Source: Knufia peltigerae (Eukaryota; Ascomycota; Eurotiomycetes; Chaetothyriales; Trichomeriaceae). From it: a DNA stretch of 64,000 nucleotides. Shown here one piece after another: positions 46,064 to 57,393 of this stretch. Both the position numbers and the translations under genes were made by a program. A model generated the notes under the pieces. It worked only from the letters and a program-made list of their open reading frames with translations. It ran no database searches and had not been told where the DNA came from. Location: positions 62,001 to 126,000 of the forward strand of contig JAPDRN010000095.1 in assembly GCA_030247855.1 (NCBI GenBank). The letters run 5' to 3'. The stretch's first letter is position 1. Each line of letters starts with the position of its first letter.

Positions 46064-47122
46064 TCATAAATGGCCATTCAACTGGTCTTTTTGTTCAGGT
46101 ATAGGTGTCAACAAGGACCCTTTGTCCACGGCGTTCTCCAGATTCTGCAGCACAAGCATTTCCATCTCTTTTTGTGTTTCCCAAGTCATTGTGCCAATAT
46201 GAGGGACGATGAAGGCTCGATCATTTTTCAAGAGCCCATCTTCGATCCTCGGCTCGTCTTCGAATACATCGAGTCCAACGGATGAGACCTTCCCACTGTC
46301 CAATGCCGCCACCAGGTCCTTCTCTTTGATCAATGCTCCTCGTGCAGTGTTCACAATCACAACACCGTCCTTCATCTTTGCGAATTCTTTGGCCGATATG
46401 ATGTGGCGTGTCTTTGCATTGAGGGACAGGTTCAAACTGAGAACATCCGATTTGGCAAGTAGTTCGTCAAAACTGAGGTACGTTGCATCCCCTTCGAGTT
46501 CCTTGGGCAGTTTCGATCTATTGTGATAGGCGATCGTCATGCCAAACGCTCGTGCTCGATCTGCCATTGCCTGAGAAAATGTCAGCTTCTGGTACTCTCA
46601 AAGGCCACCAGCTTCGCTTACTCTGCCAATGCCGCCCATCCCTAGGATGCCCAACAGCTTGCCTTTGGGATCATTACCAAGCTGAGCGTCGCCTTTCCAC
46701 TTTCCTTCCTTGATGGCCTTCAGAGGTGTCCAGGCCTGTCTCAATGCACCCAAGAGCAGGAAAATACCAACATCAGCCGTCGCGTTGTCTACGGCAAGCG
46801 GCGTGCTAGACACCTTTATCCCTCTTTTTGTACAAGCATCCACCTCAATATTATCATAACCCGCACCGTTGTGGCATATATATTTCAGGGAGGAAGGTAG
46901 ACACGAGACCAGCTCTTCGTTGAATGGGCCCGTTTCTGAAGTCGACGTGTTTGAGCGATACAGAGCAACAACATCATCATACTCCCCAGCCTTGCATTTT
47001 AAGAGGAATTCGTCTCGTGTTCCTTTCCGGAACTCTTTCAAGTTGTATTTAGAAGCGTAGGCTTTCCACTCCGCGTTCGTGTGTGCCAGGTCACCGATCA
47101 GCAGCACTGCAGGTTTTGACAT
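46064..47122 (-). CDS. D-2-hydroxyacid dehydrogenase (glyoxylate/hydroxypyruvate reductase-like)
   Basis: Two exons, 47122-46622 and 46570-46064, joined in phase 0, give 335 residues. NAD(P)H-dependent reduction of a 2-oxo acid such as glyoxylate, hydroxypyruvate or 2-oxoisocaproate to the D-hydroxy acid. The substrate-domain part includes ICHNGAGYDNIEVDACTKRG. The nucleotide motif is LGILGMGGIGR, at the exon join. The catalytic triad is Arg in VNTARG, Glu in DVFEDEP and His in PHIGTMT. Length fits the family, close to yeast Gor1. It is divergent from the polyol dehydrogenase at 47751, which suggests, but does not prove, joint regulation. Confidence 0.93.
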
Positions 47123-47750
47123 ATTGGGAGGAAGTGGTGAGAAAACCAGGGACCTTTTTGTCTATACTATACAAGAAAACGAGGGAGTAGGGTCTCGTTA
47201 ATTACACGAACCTCAAAAGCCCATAGACAGCAAACGAATCTCCAATGCCATTTGACTGCGGGAACATCTACGATATGCACGACCTTTTGTGTCATTCTCG
47301 TCATCGGCATTTGAACCGAGTTTGGTCCCCCGCACCGCCGTCTAATGCCGCTTCATACGGCGAGACCGTTTGGGGCGGTGGGCATTAAAAACCCCCACCA
47401 AGGTTGTCACTGCAGTGCATCGTAGCACTGAGTTCACCCCGCGGGCAACAACTTGTGGCCTTTGGGGCGCCGTTGGGCTACCCCTCGCCGAAACAACGCA
47501 GGAAAATGTGCACTTCAATAGCCGATGAGCTTCCTTTGGGTGCCGGCGAGCATCCCGGACAACGATTCAAGGCTTGACGTTCTATCCACTGGAATACTCC
47601 GTAGGCACACTTGATATAAGCCAACTGCCATGTGGACGGTAGACTGTCGCCCAAGCTGACTGGAGACGAACTTTTGTAGGAAGAACAATTCTTCTGAAAA
47701 CAACAAGCAAAATATCCATTCTGGCTGTGGTTTGTCATTGGATTATTGGA
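47123..47750. promoter_or_regulatory. Shared upstream region of hydroxyacid and polyol dehydrogenases
   Basis: About 630 bases between divergent starts. It includes C-rich runs (ccccgcaccgccg, aaaacccccacc, cccgcgggc) and one TACTCCGTA at 47595-47603. CreA-like sites (SYGGRG) could be present in the G/C-rich parts, but I cannot single one out. Confidence 0.35.
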
Positions 47751-49010
47751 ATGATGTCAGGAGCAGCTAGTATACAGGCTTTGGTTCTACACGGCGCAAA
47801 GGACCTGAGATTGGTGAGTACAAGTCGTGACTTTGACAAAGGACAGTAAGTGTTGTATTCGGACCTGAAGCTCACCTCCGTCTAGGAATCTAGACCTCAA
47901 CCATCTCCTCGAGCGGGAGAAGTTCAAATCGCTGTCAAAGCCACCGGTCTTTGTGGCTCAGACCTGCATTATTATCACCATGGCCGCAATGGCAACTTCA
48001 TCATTCAGTCGCCTCTAGTGCTGGGTCACGAAGCTTCAGGCGTAGTTACTGCAGTGTCAGAGTCTGCCAATGCAGTGGCAAGCTCTTCCAGTCTCAAAGT
48101 AGGCGATAGGGTAGCGATGGAGGTCGGCATTCCGTGCCGCTCATGTTCGCTGTGTACAACAGGGCGGTACAACTTGTGTCCCAAACTATCGTTCAGATCA
48201 TCAGCAAAGACATTTCCTCACGCTGATGGGACGCTTCAGACCATGATAACCCAGCCCGCTGAAATGTGTCACAAGCTACCGGAGAACGTCACGTTCGAGC
48301 AGGGTGCCCTGGTAGAGCCTTTGGCTGTTTCCTTACACGCCCTCAATCGAAGTCAAGTGGCGGGCTCTGGCTCTGGTGTCGCTTTGACCGGCTCAAGCGC
48401 TCTTGTTCTCGGCGCGGGTGCCGTGGGGATGCTTACTGCGGCTGTTCTTGCAGTTGCTGGCGTTACAGATATTGTCATTGCCGACATTGATGCTCCCAGA
48501 TTGAAGATTGCAGCGGCTCTTGGAGGTGGTCGATTCAACCTCAAAACATTTCTCATACCCAAGAAGCCAGCTGCCCCAACTATTGAAGAAACCCTAGCAG
48601 GCGCTCAAGAGCTCGCTGCCGAAGTGTCAAAGTCTGCTGGTCTCGATACAGGGTTCGATCGAGTGTTCGAGTGCACAGGTGTACCGTCATGTGTACAGCT
48701 AGGAATATTTGCCGCCAACGCGGGCGGAAAGCTGGTTCTTGTCGGCATGGGAAACCCAACCCAGACACTGCCTTTGGGAGCAGCAGCATTGAGGGAAGTG
48801 GATATCATTGGTGTATTCAGATACGCCAATTGCTATCCTGCTGCCATTGCTCTGTTCGCGAGCGGCAAGTTGGATGGTGTGGCAGAGGATGTGGTCACTC
48901 ATCGAGTTAGTCTAGCAGACGGAGAAAAGGCTTTCAGGCTGGCCGCAAATCAGGGCAGAGAAGGAGAGGACGAGGGTAGAGTCCCAGTGAAGGTTGTCAT
49001 TGCTTCATAG
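47751..49010 (+). CDS. Zinc-dependent polyol dehydrogenase (sorbitol/xylitol dehydrogenase type)
   Basis: Two exons, 47751-47813 and 47886-49010, give 395 residues from MMSGAAS. Medium-chain dehydrogenase that oxidises a polyol with NAD(P). The catalytic zinc site is the Cys of GLCGSDLHYY and the HE of LGHEASGVV. The structural zinc site is the four Cys of CRSCSLCTTGRYNLC. VEPLAVSLHALNRS and the Rossmann motif LVLGAGAVGML follow. HYYHHGRNG is typical of the sorbitol/xylitol/arabinitol group. The stretch between the Rossmann motif and FECTGVPSCVQ is a little longer than usual. Substrate preference needs assay. The second ATG, three bases on, is equally possible. Confidence 0.93.
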
Positions 49011-49397
49011 CATCGGAGGGAATGTGAATCTTGTGAACTTGACATATGTGCGTCCCCAGAGTCAGCGAAGCTAGTTCGGCCGAACTATTCAGGCACCCTA
49101 CTTGGACCCGTCCACCATCCAGACGCATGCGGGAAGTGGTTTACTTTAGATTCCATGTTGTTCCCATTGCTCTATCCCAACAGAATCGCATATAGCCTCA
49201 AGGGCGTCGCATAAACACAGACAGAATCGACATCATGTTGGAAATTCGCCACGGACGTGCCAGTCTTTGCACAATGTTTGCCGCGTCCAACACTGACGTC
49301 AATCATCTCGCTTGCGCTGCGCCAAAGAATTACAGCACCGACTTCTCTGTTCAACCATCTCTGCAAGAATTCCCTAACACGACTAATTGTCCTCATC
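49011..49397. other. Short intergenic region before the NmrA-like gene
   Basis: The frame of the next gene is open back to 49257, but the segment before 49398 does not resemble the family N-terminus. Nothing else seen. Confidence 0.35.
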
Positions 49398-50368
49398 ATG
49401 ACGACTCGTAATATATTGATTACAGGTGCTACAGGGAAGCAAGGTGGCTCAGCCATCAAAGCTCTCCTGGATAATCCTCCGCCCTTCGACTTCCGCATAC
49501 TCGCTGTCACGCGCAAAAGCACCTCTAAAGCCGCAAAGGCCCTCGCTGCAAATTCCAAGATTGAATTAATCGAAGGCGATTTACACGATCCTCAAGCTAT
49601 TTTTGAAAAGGCAGGAGGGGTAGGAGCCGTATGGGGTGTGTTCTGTGTGACAATCCCATCGATGAAGAAGGGGGATGAGCAGCTTGAGATGGCACGAGGG
49701 AAGAAACTGATCGATGCTGCCATGATGCACGATGTTAAACACTTTGTTCTCTCTTCCGTAGATCGCGGAGGACCTGGAAAATCAGATTTTAATGCTACGG
49801 ATGTCCCACACTTTGTCACGAAGGTGAACTTCTCTTTCCGCATCACTGCACGGCGGTATCACTAAATGGATGATAGTACTGGACCGAGAAACATTTGATT
49901 GAGAATACCCGAGGCAAGAACATGACTTATACTATTCTGCGGCCGGTCGCGTTCATGGAGAACCTCACACCGACCTTTCCGGGCAGAGTCTTTGCGGCGA
50001 TGTGGGCAAACATGGGCGACAAGGCCTTACAGATTGTGGCCACAAAAGACATTGGCGTGTTTGCCGCAAAGGCATTTACAGGCTCGGACACGGAGGAATA
50101 CAAAAATACTGCAATCAGTCTGGCAGGAGACACTCTCACGCAGTCGCAAGCCAACCAGATTTTCTGGAGAGCTCTTGGACGGCCGATGCCAGTCTCCTAT
50201 GGGTTCATGGCCAGCTTGCTACAGTGGATGGTACCCGAGTTAGGGACAATGTTCCGCTGGTTCGTCGAACATGGGTACGGTGCTGACGAGGTTCAGTGTC
50301 GCAAGCTAAACAAGGATATGCTGAATTTCGAAAGTTGGATGATCCAGGAAAGCGGATTCAAGAGGTAA
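49398..50368 (+). CDS. NmrA-like NAD(P)-binding protein
   Basis: Two exons, 49398-49823 and 49889-50368, join in phase 0 (HFVTK to KHLIEN), giving 301 residues. The N-terminal dinucleotide motif is ILITGATGKQGG. AVTRKSTSKAAKAL, IELIEGDLHDPQAIF, HFVLSSVDRGG and MTYTILRPVAFMENLTP follow the NmrA/SDR-a order. Proteins of this group are either redox-sensing regulators (such as NmrA of nitrogen control) or isoflavone-reductase-like enzymes. I chose the ATG at 49398 because it places the Rossmann strand right at the N-terminus; the ATG-free extension back to 49257 looks like leader. Its real partner or substrate is unknown. Confidence 0.9.
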
Positions 50369-52219
50369 GGTGGAGAGTCGTTTGATGCGCTGGATCATCG
50401 CATGACAGTTGTGTCGAACACACAATACTCCGCTCCGATATACCTCTTCTTGCCCGACTTGCTCGCGGCTTCGAGCAACAGTCAGGGTCAATTTGTACAT
50501 ATATAACACGTGAGACGGCACCATTCGCTATTGAATAGCACGTTGTTCAGACCTGATATTGAGCACACCATATTCTGCTCAGATCTAGATACCTCGAATC
50601 TTGCATCCTTTGCTGCATCATCAGCCGAGATCTACGTCACTGTTGAGCCTAATAGTAGCGTACAACCTAGCCTATTCCTGCACGCAAGGACGGAGACCTG
50701 GGGAACTCCCATGAACCAAGCATCCTGCGAGTAATATGACTGTCACACCAACGTCAATGGCCAGACTTGTCAGATTAAGCGCGCACGCGGACATCCTGGC
50801 CGTGCCGTGTCTCCAGCCGTGTGTTCCGGACGGAGAATCGACCGTCCTACACGAGGCGAGCTCCTTGTTCCCTTCGAACCTTGAAAATAGTGCTTCCATG
50901 CGCAGGGACTTGTAGGGAAATCAAAAAGAACGCGGCACGCATGAGCTGTCCACTCTCCAGGCCGGATGCAGACATAGTAGCCTTGCAGGTAGTGATTGGC
51001 TATGATCGACGCGCTACTCGCTGTAGTATGGCGCTAATACGGTTACGAAACACACGCTAATGTTTGAAGTGACTTCGATGTGTCCTCGCTTCTGCCTCCC
51101 GCAAATCTGGCCCCCTGTCCTCGCTCCTTGTTCTTCGTTGCCATCAAATCCGCACTGTTCGTCGTCACACGACACTCGAGAAGAGATGAAAGGGGCGCTG
51201 AGGGTCGTCAGTGCTTTCCTGTCGAGCTGTCAATTGCGCCATTCTCGCAGGAGAGAGGTGGCAACTGAAGTCTTCAAGTCACCAGTGACATGGCTCTTGC
51301 CTCACCCCAACATGGCATTGTCCGCTGAGAACAATCCACCAAGACAAGACTGACAGTTATTTTAGGCAGGCGGAACAATATCAACGGGATAGGAAGCTCG
51401 TCTCCGCAGCCTCGTATCTTATCAATATATTATTCCCCCGGCAGATGTCCCGCACCAACGAAGAGTGAGTTGACCACCCTGGTCCGCCACGAGATCGTCA
51501 TGCACTTGAAACACCAGCACCTCTGGGTCCAGGCCATGGGCAATATAACCCTATTGCTGCCCAAGTATTGGTCGGACCTTGTCATACTTTCCCGGAAGCT
51601 TGTCCACCTTGGACCTTCGCACGGCAGCATGCCCTGTCTATGTCATAGAAAGGGGCCTATCAAGCATGGATCATGCTGCAAGCTCTCAAACAATTCTATC
51701 GACTCCTTGCGCTTAGATGCCGATCGAAAAATTCCCATAACCATGCTCCACTCTCCACTCTGATGGCTGAGAGTTCTTGTCTTTGTGAATACTGCCTGAC
51801 CCCGACGTCTCGCTTATCGCCTGCTATTCTTTGTATCTTCACCTTCACACAACGCAGAACAATGCTTTCGTGAGGCATTGTCTTCAACCCTTTGTTCTTC
51901 AACCTCAATGCTTGCATTGTCACTCTTTTGACTTCGTCACTCCTTTTGTTTGTACAGGATCGTTCTTTGTCAGTCTCTTGCCTACCTCTACGATCATTAC
52001 TTCCCGTTCGAACTTCGACAGCTTGAATAAACCATCTTTTGGATAACACACGAACATACTCTGAGAGTATACCCAACCTTCCACACAGAAACCCAAATCG
52101 CAGCGCGAAGAAAGCCAAACTATCTCACAAAACTTTTCCTCGCATTCTGCGCGAGTCAAACATAAATTCGCTGGACGAAATTCTTATCCTTTCCAGACTT
52201 ATTCCAATCATCGAAAACC
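50369..52219. other. Long intergenic region with pyrimidine-rich leader
   Basis: About 1.85 kb without a supported gene. The last 400 bases before the next ATG are rich in C and T (for example ttcttcaacctc, cactcttttgacttcg, ccttttgtttg) and look like the promoter and long 5' leader of a well-expressed gene. Several frames on both strands (for example 51696-52118) were judged non-coding. Confidence 0.4.
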
Positions 52220-54679
52220 ATGGCTCTATCAAAACCCTCTCTGCGCAGCATCCTTCTTGGAGTGCTTGCTGCAGTCCCCATCGCCTCCGCGCATTCTTGG
52301 ATTGAACAGATGCTGGTCATTGCGCCGAATGGTACTCTTGCAGGTGTACCCGGTTTTGCTCGTGGGAACGTTATGCGCCAGCCGAATATGTCTCCAGACG
52401 ACGCGATGGTCAACCTCATTCCACCCAACGGCCGTGCGAATTCAGTCCTTCCGACAGATTTGATGTGCAGATCCAGCCAGACATCTCAGAATCAAACCGA
52501 TGGCAGTCCAAGACTCCAGGCCGTTCCAGGATCCGCAGTCGCCTTGCGGTATCAGGAAAATGGCCATGTCACCTTGCCACAGAACCAACCAGGCAAACCT
52601 AACAATCGAGGCACAGTCTATGTCTATGGTACTACCGATCCTAGCCCTGATGATGCTTTCCTGGCTATTCATCGTGTCTGGACTCCTGATGGCAAAGGCG
52701 GTGATGGCCGTGGTGTCCTCCTGGCTACTCAGAACTTCGATGATGGACAGTGTTACCAGATCAACGGGTCTCCCCTTTCTCAACAACGCCAGGTCACGTA
52801 CGCTCACACAGCGGACCAATTGATGGGTGGAGATTTGTGGTGTCAAACTGATATCCAAATCCCCTCAGACGCTCCGACCGGCAAACCATATACCCTCTAC
52901 TGGGTATGGGACTGGCCAACTCTACCGGGAGGTGATCCTAACCTGCCTAATGGCAAACAAGAAATCTACACCACCTGCATGGACGTTGACATTGTTGACA
53001 ATGTCGGCATCGAGCCTTATTCCAAAGGCCAGGCCAACTATGTCTCTGGTCAAGGTTATGACATGGCTGCAGCCTCTTCTCAGTTTATGGAGGTCACCAA
53101 TCCAACAGCCGTCACAGGTATGACCCTTCCCTTCACGAATGTTCCTACTCCATCCTCAATGGCCGTGGTACCCACAAGTATTGCCCGACAGCCACTGACT
53201 CATAATCGCACAGGTTCTACAATTCCGTTCGGTGCATCCGCAACAGGTCCTGTGCCTGGAGGTGCCAGCGAAGCTAGTGTCTCCGCGGCTACCGCTGTCA
53301 CCACAGGTATACCCGACTTCTTGACCGTACACACCGGCTCGACTGCTGGTCCCGGACTGGAAACACAGACTTTCAGTGCCGTTCCAATGGCTGCAACCGA
53401 TACCCCAGGTGCACCAGTGCCAACTGGCAACTCCGGCTCGGGCCAGGGCTTCGGTGGTGGTCGCGGGGGAGGTGGAAACGGGTTCGGGGGCAAAGGTAAT
53501 GGCAACGGTAACGGCCAATTTCAGGTTGCTACTGAGACCGAGTGGGAGTCGGTCACTCAGACGGTTCTTCAGACTGTCTACATGACAAAATACACCAAGC
53601 GTGATCAAGGTGAGTCATATGCATTCCCTACCGCACAACCATCATCCCCTACATCATCTTTGGACCATGGAAGTGGACATGGAGAAATGCGATTCGCACC
53701 GCAACGTTTCAACGCCACTGGTCGTGGATCTGGATCTGCAGAAACCCCGTTTCAACCATTCAATGCCAACATCCCGACGACTGGACGTCCAGGGTTTGGC
53801 GGTGGTCAACGACCCAGTTTCGCTCCTGGCGAATCTCACTCGGTTTTCCGCTGGGATCATCCTTGCAACGACAACTTCAATCACACCACCGACGTCGACC
53901 CTGGTAATTCCAACCAAACAAAGTGTAATGGCACCTCTGGCTACCGGAACCACCACAATGGAAGTCACCCTGGGTTACCGTTTCGACCGCACCACAACCT
54001 GTCAGCCACTACGACCGCTCCAATCGATGGGCCTCCAACGACGGTTGGACCACTCTTGACACTACCAAATGGTGTCGTTCTCACGATGCCGACCCCAGGT
54101 GGTTCGATCATGACGATGCCTGATGGGAACATCATGACGATGCCCGTCTTTGAGACTGCAGCTGCCTCTTCAACCACAACTTTCTCTGCAAGTGCAGTCC
54201 CCGACTCGAGTCCGGATCCAGACGGCCCGGCCACGACCACGACCACGAAAGTTGTTGTTGTCACGACCGTCACTGAAGTTGTGACTGCAAGTCCTGCACC
54301 AAATACCATCGATTCGTCTTCTCTGAATGGTCCCGACACTCTTCCAGGATCGACATCGACATCGACATCTCTATCCGTGTCCACGTCCACGACTAGTCTG
54401 GATGTTGTGACAGGTGTATCCGTCATTCCAATTCCACCCACGACATTACCGTCGTCCACTTTCACTTCCTCTTCTTCGAGTTCTACCGTCATCGGGTCAG
54501 ACGAGCTAACAGATGTCGTACCAGTCCCAGAACCCACCGCCGCCACCGCCGTGGTACCTGCTTCGACCGCCCACGCCGCATTCAAACTCCGAGCGAGAAA
54601 CCCATTTGTGTGGATCTGGGGGAGCAACCCGGCCACAGCCACCCAAGTCGAAGCCACTCCAACTTCATCTTCTTCCTAG
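52220..54679 (+). CDS. Secreted protein with N-terminal histidine, LPMO-like domain, and long Ser/Thr/Gly-rich tail
   Basis: 819 residues as one open frame. Signal peptide at 1-24 ending AVPIASA, so the mature chain would start HSWIEQM, with His25 as residue 1. The N-terminal domain (about 25-265) has a second His in RYQENGHVTLP (His116), four Cys (83, 178, 208, 253), and the end YTLYWVWDWP to EIYTTCMDVDIV. That last pattern (aromatic-WDW, then a Gln/Glu-Ile-Tyr-x-x-Cys-x-Asp-Val strand) resembles the C-terminal part of LPMO-fold proteins. His25 plus His116 could form a copper histidine brace, with Tyr250 axial; this is inference. I believe the domain is recorded as one of unknown function in fungi. 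The rest is low-complexity: Gly/Asn runs, TTTTTKVVVVTTVTEV and Ser/Thr repeats, a likely O-glycosylated wall spacer. A GTGAGT at 53610 could be an intron donor, although the frame is open. Confidence 0.75.
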   Translation: MALSKPSLRSILLGVLAAVPIASAHSWIEQMLVIAPNGTLAGVPGFARGNVMRQPNMSPDDAMVNLIPPNGRANSVLPTDLMCRSSQTSQNQTDGSPRLQAVPGSAVALRYQENGHVTLPQNQPGKPNNRGTVYVYGTTDPSPDDAFLAIHRVWTPDGKGGDGRGVLLATQNFDDGQCYQINGSPLSQQRQVTYAHTADQLMGGDLWCQTDIQIPSDAPTGKPYTLYWVWDWPTLPGGDPNLPNGKQEIYTTCMDVDIVDNVGIEPYSKGQANYVSGQGYDMAAASSQFMEVTNPTAVTGMTLPFTNVPTPSSMAVVPTSIARQPLTHNRTGSTIPFGASATGPVPGGASEASVSAATAVTTGIPDFLTVHTGSTAGPGLETQTFSAVPMAATDTPGAPVPTGNSGSGQGFGGGRGGGGNGFGGKGNGNGNGQFQVATETEWESVTQTVLQTVYMTKYTKRDQGESYAFPTAQPSSPTSSLDHGSGHGEMRFAPQRFNATGRGSGSAETPFQPFNANIPTTGRPGFGGGQRPSFAPGESHSVFRWDHPCNDNFNHTTDVDPGNSNQTKCNGTSGYRNHHNGSHPGLPFRPHHNLSATTTAPIDGPPTTVGPLLTLPNGVVLTMPTPGGSIMTMPDGNIMTMPVFETAAASSTTTFSASAVPDSSPDPDGPATTTTTKVVVVTTVTEVVTASPAPNTIDSSSLNGPDTLPGSTSTSTSLSVSTSTTSLDVVTGVSVIPIPPTTLPSSTFTSSSSSSTVIGSDELTDVVPVPEPTAATAVVPASTAHAAFKLRARNPFVWIWGSNPATATQVEATPTSSSS

Positions 54680-55674
54680 GTTGAGGTTGACTGACGGGGC
54701 CAAGCTCTTTGTTTGTTGCTCGAATTCTCGGATCGGACACTTTCTTTCTCTCATATTTCCCAGTGTATGAAAGTGTGTTCTGGGGGGGTTTGGGCTTCGA
54801 GGACTTTGGATACAAAAAAAAATCGGGTGATGAGGAGATGCCTTCCTTTTTTGGTTAACAAAAAAAAGAGGTAGACATGTCTATGTGTGTGTGTATGGGT
54901 GGGTGTGTCTGTGTGAGTCCGTGGATCGCCTGCCGGACAGGGGTGAACTTGCCGAGTGAATATGAATCGAGTTGACATGATGGTTTTTTCTTTTTTTTTT
55001 CAGCCTCTTCCATTTTGCATCTAGCACTTAAACTTACATTTTACATTGACACGTTTTTTGTTTAGCATGTTTTCATCGAGCGAAGGGGGTTCCTTTTTTT
55101 TCATCATCACACTCCTTGGAACCTTGACCTGAATTATCTTAGCTCGGTGCTTGCACGTATGTACATACAACCGTCCAGTTAAATTGTCCAGTAAAAGGGA
55201 CTACCACCTACTGACTGAGGAGACCACCTCTTGCCTGTTGTTTATCTGTTGCGTGTCTGTTTAATCATTAAATTTGTCGTAGGAAGAGATAAAGATGTTC
55301 ACAATTTGTACTTGGTATACACACTTCGTATCGAGCTAGTAATGCGTTGTATAGAATATGAGTGGATCATTAATTCATTAGGATTATTACTTTACTCAAG
55401 GTCGATGAGTTTTGTTTTGTGACTAGTCTATGATGACCCTCCCCGAGTTGGAAGAAAAACTTCCTCCTGAAACAGAACAGAGCCAACGCCCACCGTGCAA
55501 ACGGTCTCTTCATCTGGATGAAATGAACTTGCTGGGAATATTGTACAAAACAAAAAAATCGAAAGTGTAGGGAATGATTCGACTGCGTGATGTCTTGAAT
55601 TGAGGATAGGCAGCACAATTCAGTCTTTGTGACGACGCGGATGCACCTATAATCGTCACTTGGAGGGCTCCATT
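54680..55674. other. Intergenic region with homopolymer and GT-rich tracts
   Basis: About 1 kb between convergent genes. It has T and A runs (ttttttctttttttttttc near 54985, caaaaaaaaaatcg near 54812, aacaaaaaaaag near 54858), a GT-rich tract at about 54880-54918, and gggggggttt at 54782. No coding region is supported. Confidence 0.45.
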
Positions 55675-56922
55675 CTAGTTTGTTTTGATGGGTTTGGCAT
55701 ATTCGAGTTGAGTGCCCCAGACGTAGTCCCAAAACTTGGAGGTCACGCCGAACCTGAGAATCGTCAGTTAGCGTGATACCCATGGCAATGTCTTAGATGC
55801 AAAGTATTCTTACCCGAGTTCGTAGTTCTGGTAATGATGAGCCAGATGGTACTTTTTCAAATCACGCACGTAGGCCGGCAATTGATGATGATGGAGCCAG
55901 TAGTGCGTGCAGTCGTAGCAGACATATCCGAAGATGCCGCCAGAGAAGACGGTGATGGCAGCGTACCAATTATACCAAAAGACGGTGTGTGCGAGTTTGT
56001 AAAACGGCGTCGCAAGGATGAGGAACAGCGTTGGAGGCATCACAAGTCGGTATTTGTCCATGGGGAGGTAGTGATGAATGCCATGCAGGACGAAATGGAG
56101 CGTCAGGAAGACGGAGTTATCAGGCAAGTAGTAGTCGACGTGGAAGAGGAAGCGGTGGAGGAGGTACTCGACCAAGGTCCAGAGGAAGAGACCGAGGGCC
56201 CAGTAGGCAGGGCCCTGGGGAATAGGTAGATTTGTGAGACCGAGGTATGAGCCGTAAAACACCGGGGGGAGCCAGAGCGCTGGCACAACATACCACGCCG
56301 TCTTGCTGAGTGGCTCGAGAATGTTTCCAAACAACGGAGCAGAGTCGCCTCCACGATAGTGTCGAGGTCGGTGTATCTGTTCCAAATAAAAGTCCTTGGA
56401 GAACTTGCTGAACAGCATTTGGGTGAACAATGGTCTGTTCAAGTCCAAGAACTTGTGTTGTTTCCAGTCTTTATCCAAATCGGTGTCTTTCGAGAGGTCT
56501 TCAGCACAAGACATACCAGTAGTCTCAAACACTGCTCTTGTAGGTAGATCTGACGTTTGTACTCCCTGCTTCCTCAACTCGGCGTTTCCGTTGGCGGTAG
56601 CAGGTAGAGGGACGACTTGGTCGGGGTGAGAAGATGCCGTTGCGGCTTTCAGGACAGGCTCGGTCGGCATGAATCCAATAAGGCTCTCCTCGAGGATCTC
56701 GTACGCAGTCTCGGTGTGGAAATGGGAGACCTCGTCCTCCATGATTTGCTTGACATCCCTGCCGGCATATTCCAAAATCAAGTCACCGCCACCAGGATGA
56801 TCTTCAACAAAGTCGGTCACATCGAATATGCGCTCCCCAATCGTAACCCAGCACGAGTCTTTCGTGTTGTGTGTCTCAACTTCCGCCTGCGGGATCGTGG
56901 GGAGTGTTCGGCCAGGCATCAT
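55675..56922 (-). CDS. SCS7: Sphingolipid (ceramide) fatty-acid alpha-hydroxylase, Scs7 type
   Basis: Two exons, 56922-55814 and 55753-55675, give 395 residues. An ER di-iron enzyme that 2-hydroxylates the very-long-chain fatty acid of ceramide. The N-terminal cytochrome b5 domain (about 13-85) has the haem motif DHPGGGDLILEYAGRD with His42 and a second haem His in EVSHFH. The hydroxylase domain follows after a linker. Membrane helices alternate with His motifs: HRFLFH, HFVLHGIHH, HYWLHHH and HLAHHYQNYE, which match the metal-binding set of the family. The last exon gives FGVTSKFWDYVWGTQ, the conserved C-terminus. Divergent from the RING-YEATS gene. Function is confident by family. Confidence 0.95.
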
Positions 56923-57393
56923 GGAAGGCCTTGATAGATACGGTTTAAGAAAAGAGCGTGTTCAAGATCGAAAGGAGGATTGAAGGAGTGTCAGGAGTCG
57001 TTGGTAACAAGGATGAGGAGGTGCTGACACAAGGTGACAAAGGTTCTGTTTATTGCATTTGCCTCCCTAGAAGGAGAAGATCTGAGCGATATCCGTTAAA
57101 AATATCATGCAACACCCGGTTAATCGAATGGTTCTGGCTGCAAGGGGCCGTGGCGTGTCTTCCCGTGAAGATCTAATTTCCCGATGCTTCCGCAGCGAAG
57201 TAAGTCAGCCCACGATAGAAGAAAAATCTAGACCAGAGTACGAGATGTGATTAGATTAGATCAGACCCTCCAAAACGGCCATCTACGTTGAAGCAAGTGG
57301 CTTGGTAGCGACAATCCTCATAGACATATGCAGCCAGGCAACTTCCCACCCCTCTTCCTCCACCTTGCTACAACAATCTTAGACATCTTCATT
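56923..57393. promoter_or_regulatory. Shared upstream region of Scs7 and the RING-YEATS gene
   Basis: About 470 bases between divergent starts. No specific site is identified. An in-frame ATG at 57328 would add 22 hydrophobic residues to the RING protein and is more likely leader. Confidence 0.35.

Noticed and set aside
51696..52118. Minus-strand 140-codon frame opposite the leader of the His1 protein gene
   Set aside because: Antisense of a pyrimidine-rich leader; Arg/Lys/Gly-rich artefact.
57328..57393. Upstream ATG that would give the RING-YEATS protein a hydrophobic N-terminus
   Set aside because: A signal-like leader makes no sense before a RING and acyl-lysine reader; the next ATG is preferred.
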